From Eucommia ulmoides (Eukaryota > Streptophyta > Magnoliopsida > Garryales > Eucommiaceae), in NCBI GenBank assembly GCA_016647705.1, contig CM028332.1, forward strand, positions 29,641,300-29,705,299: DNA of 64,000 nt, written 5' to 3'. Below, one piece after another: positions 11,461 through 21,671 of this stretch (positions are counted from its first letter, which is position 1; each line of letters opens with the position of its first letter). The position numbers were made by a program, and so were the translations under genes. The notes beneath the pieces are model-generated. The model did no database searches and had not been told where the DNA came from. It saw only the letters and a list, made by a program, of their open reading frames with translations.

Positions 11461-12217
11461 GTGTGTGTTATTATTCATGTATGCAGGATTTAACAATTAA
11501 ATAGTTAAGAATTAAACAATTAAATTATTAATCAGCTGTAAATAAAAAGATAAATAGGACAGTGACTGAACTAAACAATTAAACAGGGTAGCAGTTGAAA
11601 AAAAAAAAAAACACTCTAAAGCTGAAGAAGAACAGTGCTGGAAAAACGAAATAATTGGCACGAGCTGTAAAAACAAAAAATCGATTCAGATACATATGCA
11701 TGGTTTAGAAACATATACATATACGAGTTGGAAATAATTGGCACGAGCTAGACATATATAGATTCCAAAGTATCATCTCAATCCATTAAAAAACAATCAA
11801 AATCGATCATGAGATAAACAGATCCAAATCTGTAAACAAGATTATTAACCAAAACACTTAAAGATATTAACCTTATCATCACAATCTTTTGAACAAAAAT
11901 AATTAGTGAGGAATTATTTGGCGGCTATAGGCTATATATTTTAAATCTTTTAGTCACAAAAAAATAATTGTTGTTAATAATTAATTGTTTGTTGCTAAAA
12001 TAAAGTTAAATAGTGGTAAAATATTTGTGACTAATTTAGTGACAAATTTTATATATACTCACTAAAACTAACTTTCAGTGAGGATTTTTTTGTGTCGTGG
12101 CCAATAGTCATTGAGTTTTAGCGAGGAAAATAAATTTTCTCGCCAATACTACCCTTCTGTGATGAATTTTATTTTCGTTGTTAAAGTTTGTCACTAATAC
12201 TACTTTTTCTTATAGTG
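11461..12217. other. CACTA subterminal region and terminal inverted repeat
   Basis: There is no coding sequence here. The last 300 bp carry several copies of AGTGAGGAA or TTAGTGACAAAT-like motifs in both orientations, and the final 15 bp are the TIR ending TATAGTG at 12217. This is the counterpart of the repeats at 1-560. Confidence 0.8.
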
Positions 12218-12595
12218 AAAGTCTCTACTGACCGGAGCTTCAGCAATGGCTTCCCCGGCACAGCACGCCGGGAAATCTAGAGCATGTCGACGTTGTTCCT
12301 TTGACATAGGAAAACAAAGCCTGTCGACGTTATTCTTCGAGGTTGACAAAGCGCGAATCACTGGAGGGCATTTCAGTAATCTTATCGCCGGTCATATTTG
12401 GAAAGGGGACTAATCGGTGCAACAATTGCCGGTGATGGGAGTAAACGGTGCAAGAAAAAGTCGGGGGGAGTAAACGGTAAACTGTAACTTATTTTGGGAG
12501 TAAATGGTAATTTTTTCATTTTTTAAATTAAAATAAACAATTTTCACGCAAATTACAAAAATTATTTGAACATTTTCAAATCGATGCAAGTTTCG

Positions 12596-13114
12596 TCAGT
12601 GACCGACTCCCAACATAATTGCCACTGCATGCACTCCCACATGCAGCGCTACATGCGCCGCCGCTTTCCCGAGTTCTGCCAGAGAATTAGATTTTTTCTC
12701 GACCACAAATGTTTCTCCCAAACTATACGAAAGATCAAGTCTACCATAAGAATCCGAGGAGTCAGATCTCCGGACAGTGAACCATAATCTGTCGCCCGGC
12801 TCGTGTAAGTCGAATAGCTTCTTGAGCGAGATATTCACCTCGCCGACGTACCGGTCACCCAAGGTCCGGTCGCAGTACAGCTTGATGACGACTGTGCGGT
12901 CCTCCCGTCGGACCACATCCTCGCGGATATGGTACTTGGAGGTGCAGTTCCAGGCTGGGTTAGTTCCGCCGTTTGTGTCGATATGGGTACGCTGCTCTGT
13001 GCCAGAATCGCCGGAGATGGAGATTTTTGCGTAGACCTTCATTTCGCCGAACTGTCGGACGTTCGGGAGGTCGGTGGCGGAAATGATTGTGACAGCAAAG
13101 TTCCGCCATTCCAT
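12596..13114 (-). CDS. C2-domain protein, SRC2-like (copy A)
   Basis: A single-exon 172-residue protein. Residues about 4-115 form one C2 domain: FAVTIISATDLPNV as first strand and loop, VYAKISISGD, GGTNPAWN and DRYVGEVNISLKKL. Similar plant proteins (SRC2, BAP types) bind phospholipid, often in a calcium-dependent way, at plasma or endomembranes and act in cold or defence responses; that role is inferred from the family. Only some of the acidic loop residues expected for calcium are visible. The tail, from about residue 147, is rich in Ala, His and Val (AAAHVALHVGVHAVAIMLG) and could sit on or in a membrane. The start is supported by a TATA box 85 bp upstream and by an identical start in copy B. 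It is undamaged, unlike everything around it. It differs from copy B by five residues. Confidence 0.87.
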   Translation of the reverse strand: MEWRNFAVTIISATDLPNVRQFGEMKVYAKISISGDSGTEQRTHIDTNGGTNPAWNCTSKYHIREDVVRREDRTVVIKLYCDRTLGDRYVGEVNISLKKLFDLHEPGDRLWFTVRRSDSSDSYGRLDLSYSLGETFVVEKKSNSLAELGKAAAHVALHVGVHAVAIMLGVGH

Positions 13115-13198
13115 GATGGGTTTGTGTGTGTTTTAATTGGTCATGTGGCTGAGAGAAGAACCAACCGAAAAGGCAAATAATTGGGTTAGAGGAGAGGG

Positions 13199-13208
13199 GT
13201 ATATATAG
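13199..13208 (-). promoter_or_regulatory. TATA box of C2 gene copy A
   Basis: On the minus strand the sequence reads CTATATATACCCC, 85-95 bp upstream of the ATG, which leaves room for a 50-60-nt leader rich in AC (CAATTAAAACACACACAAAC). It is preserved in copy B at 44964-44973. Confidence 0.75.
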
Positions 13209-13209
13209 T

Positions 13210-15001
13210 GGAAACAATGTCTTTATTAATATTTTTTTATTAATTAATTTATTTATTTTATTACAAATAGTTGAAGAGTATTTGAACATTAAATTTTCTA
13301 CAAGAAAAACACACTAAATAACTATTAGATTACAAATCTTGGTTTTAAAAGTTATTGTTTATATAAAACTAAAAGTTTTGAAGTTTCACTGAAATGTCAA
13401 ATTTGCCCCCAATTTTACACTTGTTTGTCTCTGTTTTTTTTTTTTTTTTAAATATTGTTCCAAATCGAGATAGACTTGTAATAACGTTAAAAAATTGGAC
13501 GGAAATTGCCCTCGAAACCAATTTCTCAGAAGGTACTTAGGCTATTGTTCTTAATAATTCAGGAACAACAACACAATATTAGGAACAAAAAAATACAAAA
13601 TTATATTCGGAGGACAAATATTGAATTTCAACAAAACTACAGGACCATTTGAATAAAAAATTATTTGGTATCAATTATTGACAAAGAAGTATTGCGTCAA
13701 TTCGATACAAATTCAATACTCAATAAATAATTCATAATTCATAATTTAAAATTTCAAGGCCAAGTAGTGTAAATTATCCAAAAATAATAATTTTTTTAAT
13801 GCATGTTGGGTGAGAGACCTAGTAAGAACTAATAAGATGGAAAACTACTTTAAAAGAATAAAAAATAATAACGTTGACCTTCTAATTTATTTTACTTTTA
13901 TTTGGATCTCTACTTGCAATTTCCTTGTGCTGATCTCTATGAGTTCCAAATAACAAATGGAAAAATTATATTTTATTTTACAAAAAATTATAGAGATAAT
14001 CAGTGATTAGTCCCAAATAGTAGATGTGATATGTTATTAGTGTTATTTAAAATATATTTTTTAATTTAGTCGCTTGAATTTTTTTTTTTATTTGTGTTAC
14101 AGAATAAAATGTAACATAATTACATGTAGTTTGTTATATCTAAAAAAAAATTTACACACAAATTAGATGCATATAACTGTAGGAGTGCAACGTGTGTATT
14201 GAGTCTTCCGATTTTTTAATATGTGAAACTAAAACGCAAGTTGAACTTATGTATGACACTGTTTTAAAATTAAAGGTAAAATAAGAGACTTGTCACAAAA
14301 ATAAGAAAAATTCTATTTCTAAAAATGTAGGGCGAGTGTTTTGTACAACATGAGATTTATTAAAGGTTTTTTTTTATTGTTTGGACCTTTTTAAACTTTC
14401 TCTTTCTTCACTAATTCTTTTTTTGAAAAAAATTATTTTTTAACCCTTTTGAAAAACATTCTTATAAAAAGTCCCTTTCAAAATTAAAAAAAAAAAAATT
14501 GAAATAGGCAATAATACCCTTATATATATATATATATATATATATGAAACCCTAAATTTCTAAATATCAATAAAATTTGCACAATAGCTGCCTCCCCCAA
14601 CCCTCTTTCTCTCTCTCTTCCCTCTCTCTCGCTTAGTTGTAGCCCGAATGTTCGTGTTCAAGAAATTCACCAGATCTAGGCTTGTGTTCAACAAATTCAC
14701 CAGCGAAGACAATAGCCATCAACGTCTTCAATGATAATGTAAATGACAAGAAATTACGGCCACCTAATGAGACCTTTCCCTGAGCTCGCCTCTCTCTCTC
14801 TCTCAAGAAATTCCAACTACCAAGCAAGAAATTCCAAATCGAGGGACGAGAAATTCCGGCCACCTGACAAGAAATTTCGACCGGAAACGATTGCATTGGT
14901 TAACATCAGCTACCGTGCATTCAAATCTGCGACTGGGTTTTGTGGATTGCGGTGAACGATTTGGCGGTAAATGTTCACAACAATCAATCTTGCAGTAATT
15001 G
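13210..15001. other. Non-coding spacer of duplication copy A
   Basis: AT-rich DNA without a credible gene. It includes a diverged repeat at about 13975-14200 (GATTAGTCCCAAATAG and runs of ACATGTA), which resembles 19245-19635, a (TA)n microsatellite at 14521-14544, and a CT-rich block at 14600-14635 followed by AAGAAATTC repeats and GTGAACGATTTGGCGG. Copy B (44975-46800) is collinear; copy A lacks about 70 bp near 14095 that copy B keeps. Short frames here are not conserved as proteins between the copies. Confidence 0.7.
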
Positions 15002-15006
15002 ATTCT

Positions 15007-16868
15007 TGATATGTGTGATATACCTACGTATTTTCAAATCGAATTAAGTTGGTTTTCGAGTGTTTAGATAGTATTTTATTATGTTTTAATTAGTTTTCAT
15101 ACTTTTTGTATAAATCAGGTGTGTAGAGCAAAAATATAGGAAACTGTATCGAAAACGATGAGATCGAACCGAAGGCGAGTCGAAGTTACGGTGGATAAAC
15201 AAGCAATGAGGCAAAAATATGAAGGAAACCCACCGCCTAGGCATCCAGACCTCCGCCTAGGCAGTGAAGATGCTAAGAATGAAAAAGGCTACTGACAGCC
15301 CACCGCCTAGGTAGGAAATTCCTCCGCCTAGGTGGAAACTCCAGTAGAAACCTTTCCAAGTCCACCGCCTACTTCTTCGCCTAGGCGGTCACCAAACCTA
15401 CAAAGCCAGTACAGGTGCTGCAACTTTATGGTTATTTTAGACTACGATGAAATCCTATTTTGGAAACACTCAAAACATGGAAGTTGTAGATCTTTTTCTT
15501 TGATTTCCATAGGTTTTTGAATTACCTCAATCGGAGTTCGGATGAAGAAGTTACAGTCAAAACAAAATTAAAAACCTGCAGTAACTTCGCCTAGGTGAAG
15601 TTTCCTTCGCCAAGGCGAAGTTCCGGCAGAAAGTTAACCGACCTAACTTCGCCTAGGCAAAAATCCGGCAACACAGTCTTGATGTTTATTAGATATTTTG
15701 AGATCTTTTGCCTATAAATACCCCTCTTCTCCCCCTTCTCTAGCTTCTATTGGGTTTTTGAGCACCTTAGGCTATATTTAAGCCTAGGTTTAGGAGTTTT
15801 AGAGGTGGAGCTCACATCCCGAAGTGGAGAAGACAGCGAATCGATCGTTGAGCGTTCTTAGCGATTTATCTTCGGACAAAGTTTAGTTCTTCGATTGTTT
15901 TTCCTTATTTCTTTATCTTAGGATCATGTGAGCATATTTAGCTCGATTTATATGTTTATGCGGCTATGGCCACGAGTTAGATATGGATTGTAGTAGGGAT
16001 TAACTATATATTTATAAATATGTTTGTTTGGATGATTTCGGTGTTGCGTTTATGTTTGTTCTTCGTAGTTTGATTGTGTTTATCATATTGTTTGTTTATT
16101 ATGCTTAGAATGGTAAATGGAGAATATGGGATTTTGACAAACCTCGAATTCGAATTAGGGTTAACAAACGCCACGATTCTATAACCCGGTCGGGGTTTGA
16201 ATCGTGGACAATCGATGACGTTGGGGCAAGACTCAAGCAACCTAGAGTTGTTAAGACATTGAGGGAGACTTCTTCGTTGACACAAAGTTGCGTTATATCC
16301 CTCATCTTACACTTGGAAGAGGTGACGAGGGAGTTTTAGAACAGAGATTGTCGATAGGGAAAATACAACGTCATGATCCAATAACCCGGGAGGGAGTTGG
16401 ATTGTGTACAATTAATGATGTTGGGCGAGACTCACGTGACCTAGGGTCGTTAAGATGTTGAGGGGGATTTCTTCGTTGACTCGAAGTCATGTATTCCCCC
16501 GTCTTACACTTGGGAGAGGTGGTGGTGGAGTTTACGTACCGAGATTGTCAAATAGGTCAAACATCGTAAACGTGAGTAAATCGAGATCGAACACGTATTT
16601 GTAAACACGTTAATCCCTAAGCAATTCTTGACCCTAAAACATATTAGCATATTAGTGTAGTTAATTTAGGTTATATTAGTATTAATTTAATTAATTAAAT
16701 ACATTGGTTTTCACCTAGATAAAGTTAGGTCACGACAAACGCGGTATTCGAAAGTAACGACACCAATTCTTGTGGATACGATAACCCGATCTTAACGATC
16801 ACACTATATTAAAACTTAGATCTCGTATAATTGCGAGTGTAAGTAGCGGCGTATTTTATGCACTACCA
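15007..16868 (+). mobile_element. Solo LTR (LARD/gypsy-like family) in copy A
   Basis: It starts TGATATGTGTGATATACC and ends GCACTACCA, with exact 5-bp target duplications ATTCT at 15002-15006 and 16869-16873. Copy B keeps the empty site (GATTTTAGATCTC near 46812). At 1862 bp it is the longest LTR of this family in the window. It contains palindrome arrays (15231-15390 and 15585-15660), a TATA box CCTATAAATACC at 15711-15722 and, near its end, ACTATATTAAAACTTAG as in the other members. No internal domain or second LTR is present. Confidence 0.94.
15231..15660. repeat. Paired CGCCTAGGCG palindromes in solo LTR U3
   Basis: Centres lie at 15238.5/15258.5 (20 bp), 15308.5/15329.5 (21 bp), 15370.5/15382.5 (12 bp, the exception) and 15592.5/15612.5 (20 bp), plus one single at 15654.5. 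Cores are CCGCCTAGGC or TTCGCCTAGG variants. The last ones lie 55-120 bp upstream of the TATA box at 15711. Confidence 0.88.
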
Positions 16869-16873
16869 ATTCT

Positions 16874-17956
16874 AGATCTCAGCCATGTTCATTGTCTATT
16901 CATCGTATGTGAATATTTATACCGTTGTGTCTCTGTTTGAATGTTCTTTTATCCAATTTCTCTCTTTCTCTCTCTCTATTTTTTAGATCTCAATGAATGT
17001 TCATGTGAAGAAAACAACATCTGCTGTTCATTTCTCAGTGTGTGGGTTGGTGGATGTTGATTTTGCAATTTTATGAATATTCATACCAATTTTTGTTAGA
17101 TATGTTTTGAATTTGAGATTTTTGTGACTATTCTAAGATTTTGATTTGTTGTTCAGACAGTGAATGTGTGTATTAGGAATGTTGGTTTGAATGTTCATAT
17201 TAATTTGCTCTCGTTCTCAGATCTTAATTTCCAAAAACATAAACAGTCACAAATTTACAAAACGTTTTCCAAAAATATCGAAATTCATATTGTCGGAAAT
17301 AGGATTTTTCGTGGATTAATTTAGTGTATTTTTTTTCATTTCTATCAATCGTGAATCGTGTGGGATGATTTTAGCTATTTAGTAGGTTTTGAAAAATTGA
17401 ACACTCACATTTTTTAACAGAATGACATAAATTGTAAATACAACACAAATAAAGGGCAATAACCAGAAACTAAACTCTAAGAAGATTACGGAAACCAAAA
17501 ACTTAATGTAGGCATTTGGAGGATTATTTTCTCAATACGCTATCTTATGAGGACCAAATAATGAAATCTCCTTACTAAATTGCATATTTGATCTCTCAAA
17601 TTTTACATTTTCTTCAATTCAGCAAAATTGAAAACGTTGATAATGACTTGTACGGAAAAAAAGGATTATAGTACTCAGCATGTGGCCTTTTAATAAAAAT
17701 ATTTTCATCATTACATCACTTTACTAAACCTAAAATATTTTTTCCTAATAATGATTTAGATTTCTCTATCTCATTTTTCAGACAAAGTTGTTAGGAAAAA
17801 AGTTAAAAAAAAATAGGTTTAGTACAGAATGAAATGAATCACAATAAGAAGCCAACGTGCTGAGCACAATCTATTTTCTACAACAAAAAAAATAAAATCA
17901 TTACCATTATTTTAATTTTGCGAGATTGAAACAAATGTGAAACTTAAAAGACTAAC
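16874..17956. other. Non-coding stretch with many GAATGTTCA-type motifs
   Basis: No gene was recognised. It contains many variants of GTGAATGTTCAT or GTGAATATTCAT at irregular spacing, then an AT-rich tail containing CACATTTTTTAACAGAATGACAT. Copy B (46810-48036) is collinear, and 39990-41100 is a more diverged relative with the same CT-rich start and motif style, so this is probably a dispersed repeat family of unknown class. Confidence 0.55.
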
Positions 17957-19074
17957 GGTACGTTTGGTTGATGGAATAGGGGTGGAATGGAATCACAATT
18001 CCACTTTCGATTCAGATTCCTATGTATGGTTGTCCAATGGAATCAAAAATTTGATTCCATTGGAATGAAAATTGATGGAATAGGATACCATATTTCATCG
18101 GTCCGAATTGGATACCATATTTCATGGGCCAAAATTGGATTCCATAAATAGCGGTAGGGATTTTTTTGTGTTACACCTAAAATACCTCACCTCATTGTGG
18201 TCTATAATTCTAAATTTGACAATGACTTTGTTATTTTCAATAAATTGCTTTATCAATTTAGTCCTATATTAATTTGAATAAAAACAAAAACAAAAAAAAA
18301 ATGTTATTCATTAAATGACGGAAATAAAATATTTTTTTCTCAAGTTTATATTTTATTTTTGTAAAAAAAATAGATTTTTTCTAATATTCAATTTTTGTTT
18401 TGGGAATACAAATAGATTTTTTTTGTTCTCGATTTTTATTTTTTTTATTTGTTTTGGAATATAAACATATTTTCGTGTTCACAAATTTATATTTCGAACA
18501 AAAATAAATAATTGAAAGAAAAAAAAAAAAAACCAGTTCATGTTCCTGAAATAGAAGCATAAATTTGAGAACAAAAAATATTTTAGTATTGTTCCTGAAA
18601 TAGAAACAAAAATCTAGAAATGAAAAATCTATTTATTTTCCTGAATCATAAATAGAAATTTAAGGGGGAAAAAAACTATATAAGAAATGGAAGTAGAAAT
18701 CTGAAAACAAAAAATATGCTTCTATTCCTAAACAAAATAAATATTTGAGAAAAAAATCTAATAATGTTTCCAAAAATGAAAACAGAACAAAACAATTTTA
18801 AATGTTGGTAAATTTTGAATATTTTCTGCATGCGATATTACTCATATTTTGTAGCCATTTTTTTAAATAAAATATTATTAGGTATATAATATGAATGAAT
18901 TTGATCTCAAAATTAATATGTAGAAGAGTATTATTCTATTCAATTTCTTTAAGTACACAATAACAATCAAAAAAGAGAATTCAATAATGATTTGACTGGT
19001 TTACATCTCTTCTCTTATTTCATTCCTTCTCCGATTCCATTCCAACCTATTTGTATTATATCCAATCAAATGAG
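17957..19074. mobile_element. Non-autonomous inverted-repeat DNA element (copy A)
   Basis: The left end reads GGTACGTTTGGTTGATGG, then GGTGGAATGGAATC; the right end is its imperfect inverse, GATTCCATTCCAACC followed by CCAATCAAATGA. The interior of about 1.1 kb is AT-rich and non-coding, with repeated GAAATAGAA(A/G)CA motifs. Such GGAATGGAAT-type termini are common in plant MITE-like elements. The superfamily and target duplication could not be fixed. The element was present before the segmental duplication, since copy B has it at 48037-49160. Confidence 0.6.
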
Positions 19075-19244
19075 ATGTAAATTTGCAGTTTCGCGAATTT
19101 GAGGGTATACAGAGTTACTTATTCTATACTTTAGGAAACCTAAATATAAATTTTCCTTTATTCTTATCTGGACATTAAATCCCTATCGATTTTAACAAAA
19201 TTCACTCCTATCACCTTTTTTTATATTGTTGAAATCAATAAATT

Positions 19245-19635
19245 TTAGGGATAATTGGCGATTAGTTCCTAACAGTGGGGTAATATATTATTAGTTATCT
19301 TTAAAAGATAAGTTTTGATTTAGTCGCTAGATTGATTTTTGGTTCCGTATTAGTCTCGCATGTGCTCACACATTGCGTGTAGAGGATAGAGAGAGCTTCG
19401 TGAGTAAAACCATATTATAGTGAATATTAGTTATATATAACTATAATTAATTACAAGTTAATAATTACAAATCACATGTAACTATAATACATATATTTGT
19501 GTAATATTAGTTATATGTCCTTATGCAATATTAGTGACATGTAATTAAATTACATATTATGATATATTACATTTACTTGTGTAATATTTGTTACATTTAA
19601 CAAATATTTTACACACAAGTTAGATACATGTAACA
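19245..19635. repeat. ACATGTA-rich interspersed repeat joined to copia gag
   Basis: It begins GGGATAATTGGCGATTAG and contains ATTAGTCTCGCATGTGCTCA and several ATTACATGTAA-like units, ending TTAGATACATGTAACA. A shorter relative is at 13975-14200, and copies of both are in segment B (about 45757-46030 and 49329-49730). Its right end joins the copia gag homology directly, replacing the 5' LTR, primer site and gag start that should lie there. Confidence 0.6.
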
Positions 19636-20850
19636 ATGAGAGTGCATATACGGGAGCCGAAGGTGACCACAATTGAAGAAGTTAAGGATCTTACCAAATA
19701 CGAAATCGATGACCTCATCGGTAACCTGATGACACATAAAACAACAATTCGAGGATATGAGAATGACACCAGAAATAGCAAAAAGAAATCCTTAGCACAA
19801 AAAGCTCAGAAAACTGAATAAGATTATGATAGTGATGATGAGAGTCTTGATAGTGAGCAAGAAAAAGACGTGGCGCTTCTTACGAAGAATTTTAGAATAA
19901 TGACTTGATGTACATTCTGTGGGAAAAGAAACTTGAACATGAACAATGTGGAATGCTACAACTGTCACAAGACTGGTCATTTTCAAACTAATTGTCCCGA
20001 ATCGAAGAAGAATGAGGAAAAAGAGAAGAAAATAAATGAGAAGAAGAAATGAAAGAAAATTAGGAAGAAAGCTACTTGCGATGATTCCGATTTAAGTAGC
20101 TCGGAAGAATCTGACAACAATGGATCGTCCGTGCTTGCCCTAATGTCCACTGGTAATGAGGTACCTAAAAGTTCAAGTTCTTGTCCTATTAATTTTGATG
20201 ATTTATTTGATGTATATCAAGAACTTACGCTTGATTATAAAAACTAGTGTTCAAAAATTAATGCCCTTCAAAGTACAATTAATACATTAAACAAGCAAGT
20301 GATGGATTATTAATCTAAAAATATTGAATTGAAATCCAAGGTATCGGATTTATATTCAATTGTTCTCAAATTTACCGTCAGTGAAAATGCTTTTGGAAAG
20401 TTGACGAGGTATCTTTGATAAAAGCCGGTATTGGATTTCAGAAAAATCTTAAACAAAAACGTTTTCACAAATTCTTTTCTAAAACCAAGGATTTTGTTAG
20501 ATGTTTTAAATGTAACATTATGGGGCATACTATTCGTAAATGTTTTTCAAGAATATCTGATTACAGGCAAGTTTGGGTTCCTAAGGGAACTAAAATTGTC
20601 CCGACTAATAAGATCAAACCCACTTAGATTGGGTACTACCTAAGAACTCTTTGAGGTTTTTCTTGCTGGTTATAAAATAAATATCTATTTGTAAGGACAA
20701 ATTGTTCCTAGGAAGTAGTTGTTCTCAACACGTGACAGGGAATAAAGTAAAATTTACGTCTATAACACCTAAAGACGAAAGTCATGTGATTTTTGGAGAC
20801 CATACCATGAGTAAGAAATTAAGTTTAAATAAGCAATAAGAATTTCTAAG
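19636..20850 (+). pseudogene. Ty1-copia gag and protease start, decayed (copy A)
   Basis: This is a remnant of a copia polyprotein resembling the SIRE/Maximus lineage. The first stretch (KVTTIEEVKDLTKYEIDDLIG) is the gag C-terminal part; a zinc knuckle CYNCHKTGHFQTNC follows at about 19960, then an acidic Ser-rich linker (about 20080), LQSTINTLNKQVMDY, a second knuckle CFKCNIMGHTIRKC at about 20500, QVWVPKGT, and at about 20710 CSQHVTGNKVKFTSITPKD, which aligns with the protease region DSGCSRHMTG of the family. The frame is broken by several stops and shifts. Integrase, reverse transcriptase and RNase H are absent: the element is gutted between here and its 3' LTR. Copy B is at 49731-50780. 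Confidence 0.88.
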
Positions 20851-21671
20851 ACCAATGTTGGTTTACATACTCTCTTATTGTCTCAGAATTATTGCTTGTT
20901 AATTAGAAAAACTTACATACTTATATGTGATATCTTTATGCTATATAAGATCTACTAGAAGTCATATTTAAAAGATATGAGAAATATGTTATATTAATTC
21001 ATGAATTTTTTACTATTAAGTTAAGTAAGTGTGTTAAAATGCATGATATCTTAACTTATTTGAAGTATTGCAGCTACTTAGATGATAAATATATTATACA
21101 TTGCATTCATTTGGTTTGAAAGCTAAGTATTGATTATGACCATGACAGAAGCATACATTAGATTTATGATTGAGGAATTCATAAATTATCATTGAGGAAT
21201 GTTTTATGCTCTAGTACGTTAAAGATTATATTTTTCTCCTAAGAATCAATTAGCTTGTTTACAGTTATATAGTGGGAGATTGCATGCTAAGAATGATGTT
21301 TTTGGTGTGGATAGGCGTATTGATATTTGCCTAGAGTAGCAGAGTTATTTTGTTAACTATTTATAAGAGAAAACCATAGTTGTGCTGTAATTGAGTTAGT
21401 TCTTGTTTAGGTTTTGTTCGCCTAAGTATTACACTGTTATAAGGGGAGAACAATGCAGATATGATCATGCTATGCCTTATTGAATATCTATGCTTGTTTT
21501 ATTGATTATATTTTGTGCTTTATTGAATATCTTATGATGTTATTGAATTATCTTTATGATTGTCTATAATGAGTTAAAAAATCCCGTCCTTGGATTTAGG
21601 GAGAGCGTGGTTACATCTTATTTTAATGAAAACATCAAAGTTAATTTTCATCATAAAAAAGGGGGGGATAT
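20851..21671 (+). other. Copia 3' internal remnant and polypurine tract
   Basis: Non-coding, degenerate internal sequence between the protease remnant and the LTR; no polymerase domain can be read in any frame. It ends with the polypurine tract AAAAAAGGGGGGGA (about 21655-21669) next to the LTR start. Repeated TTATTGAATATC units lie at 21478-21545. Confidence 0.65.

Larger units (their letters stand above)
1..12217 (-). mobile_element. CACTA (En/Spm) DNA transposon, one end inside window
   Basis: The terminus at 12203-12217 reads, on the minus strand, CACTATAAGAAAAAGTAG, a typical CACTA-superfamily terminal inverted repeat. Inside it lie subterminal motifs of the AGTGAGGAA and TTAGTGACAAA type (11900-12200), and the same motif class fills 1-560, which marks the opposite subterminal zone; its actual terminus is off the window. 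The body holds decayed TNP2 (4194-9147) and TNPD/Ptta (2220-3900) genes, both transcribed away from the 12217 end. A solo LTR at 4957-6404 is a later insertion. The bases after 12217 (AAAGTCTC) match the start of duplicated segment B (AAGGTCTC at about 44033), so the element sits at or beside the duplicated segment. Element length is at least 12.2 kb, or 10.8 kb without the solo LTR. It is not autonomous, because both genes are broken. Confidence 0.93.

Noticed and set aside
12566-13180. Plus-strand frames opposite the C2 gene
   Set aside because: Antisense to the C2 gene; the minus frame has the domain, TATA box and leader. The same applies at 44542-44945.
14633-14955. Frames in the CT-rich AAGAAATTC block
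   Set aside because: Not kept in copy B; repeat-driven composition.
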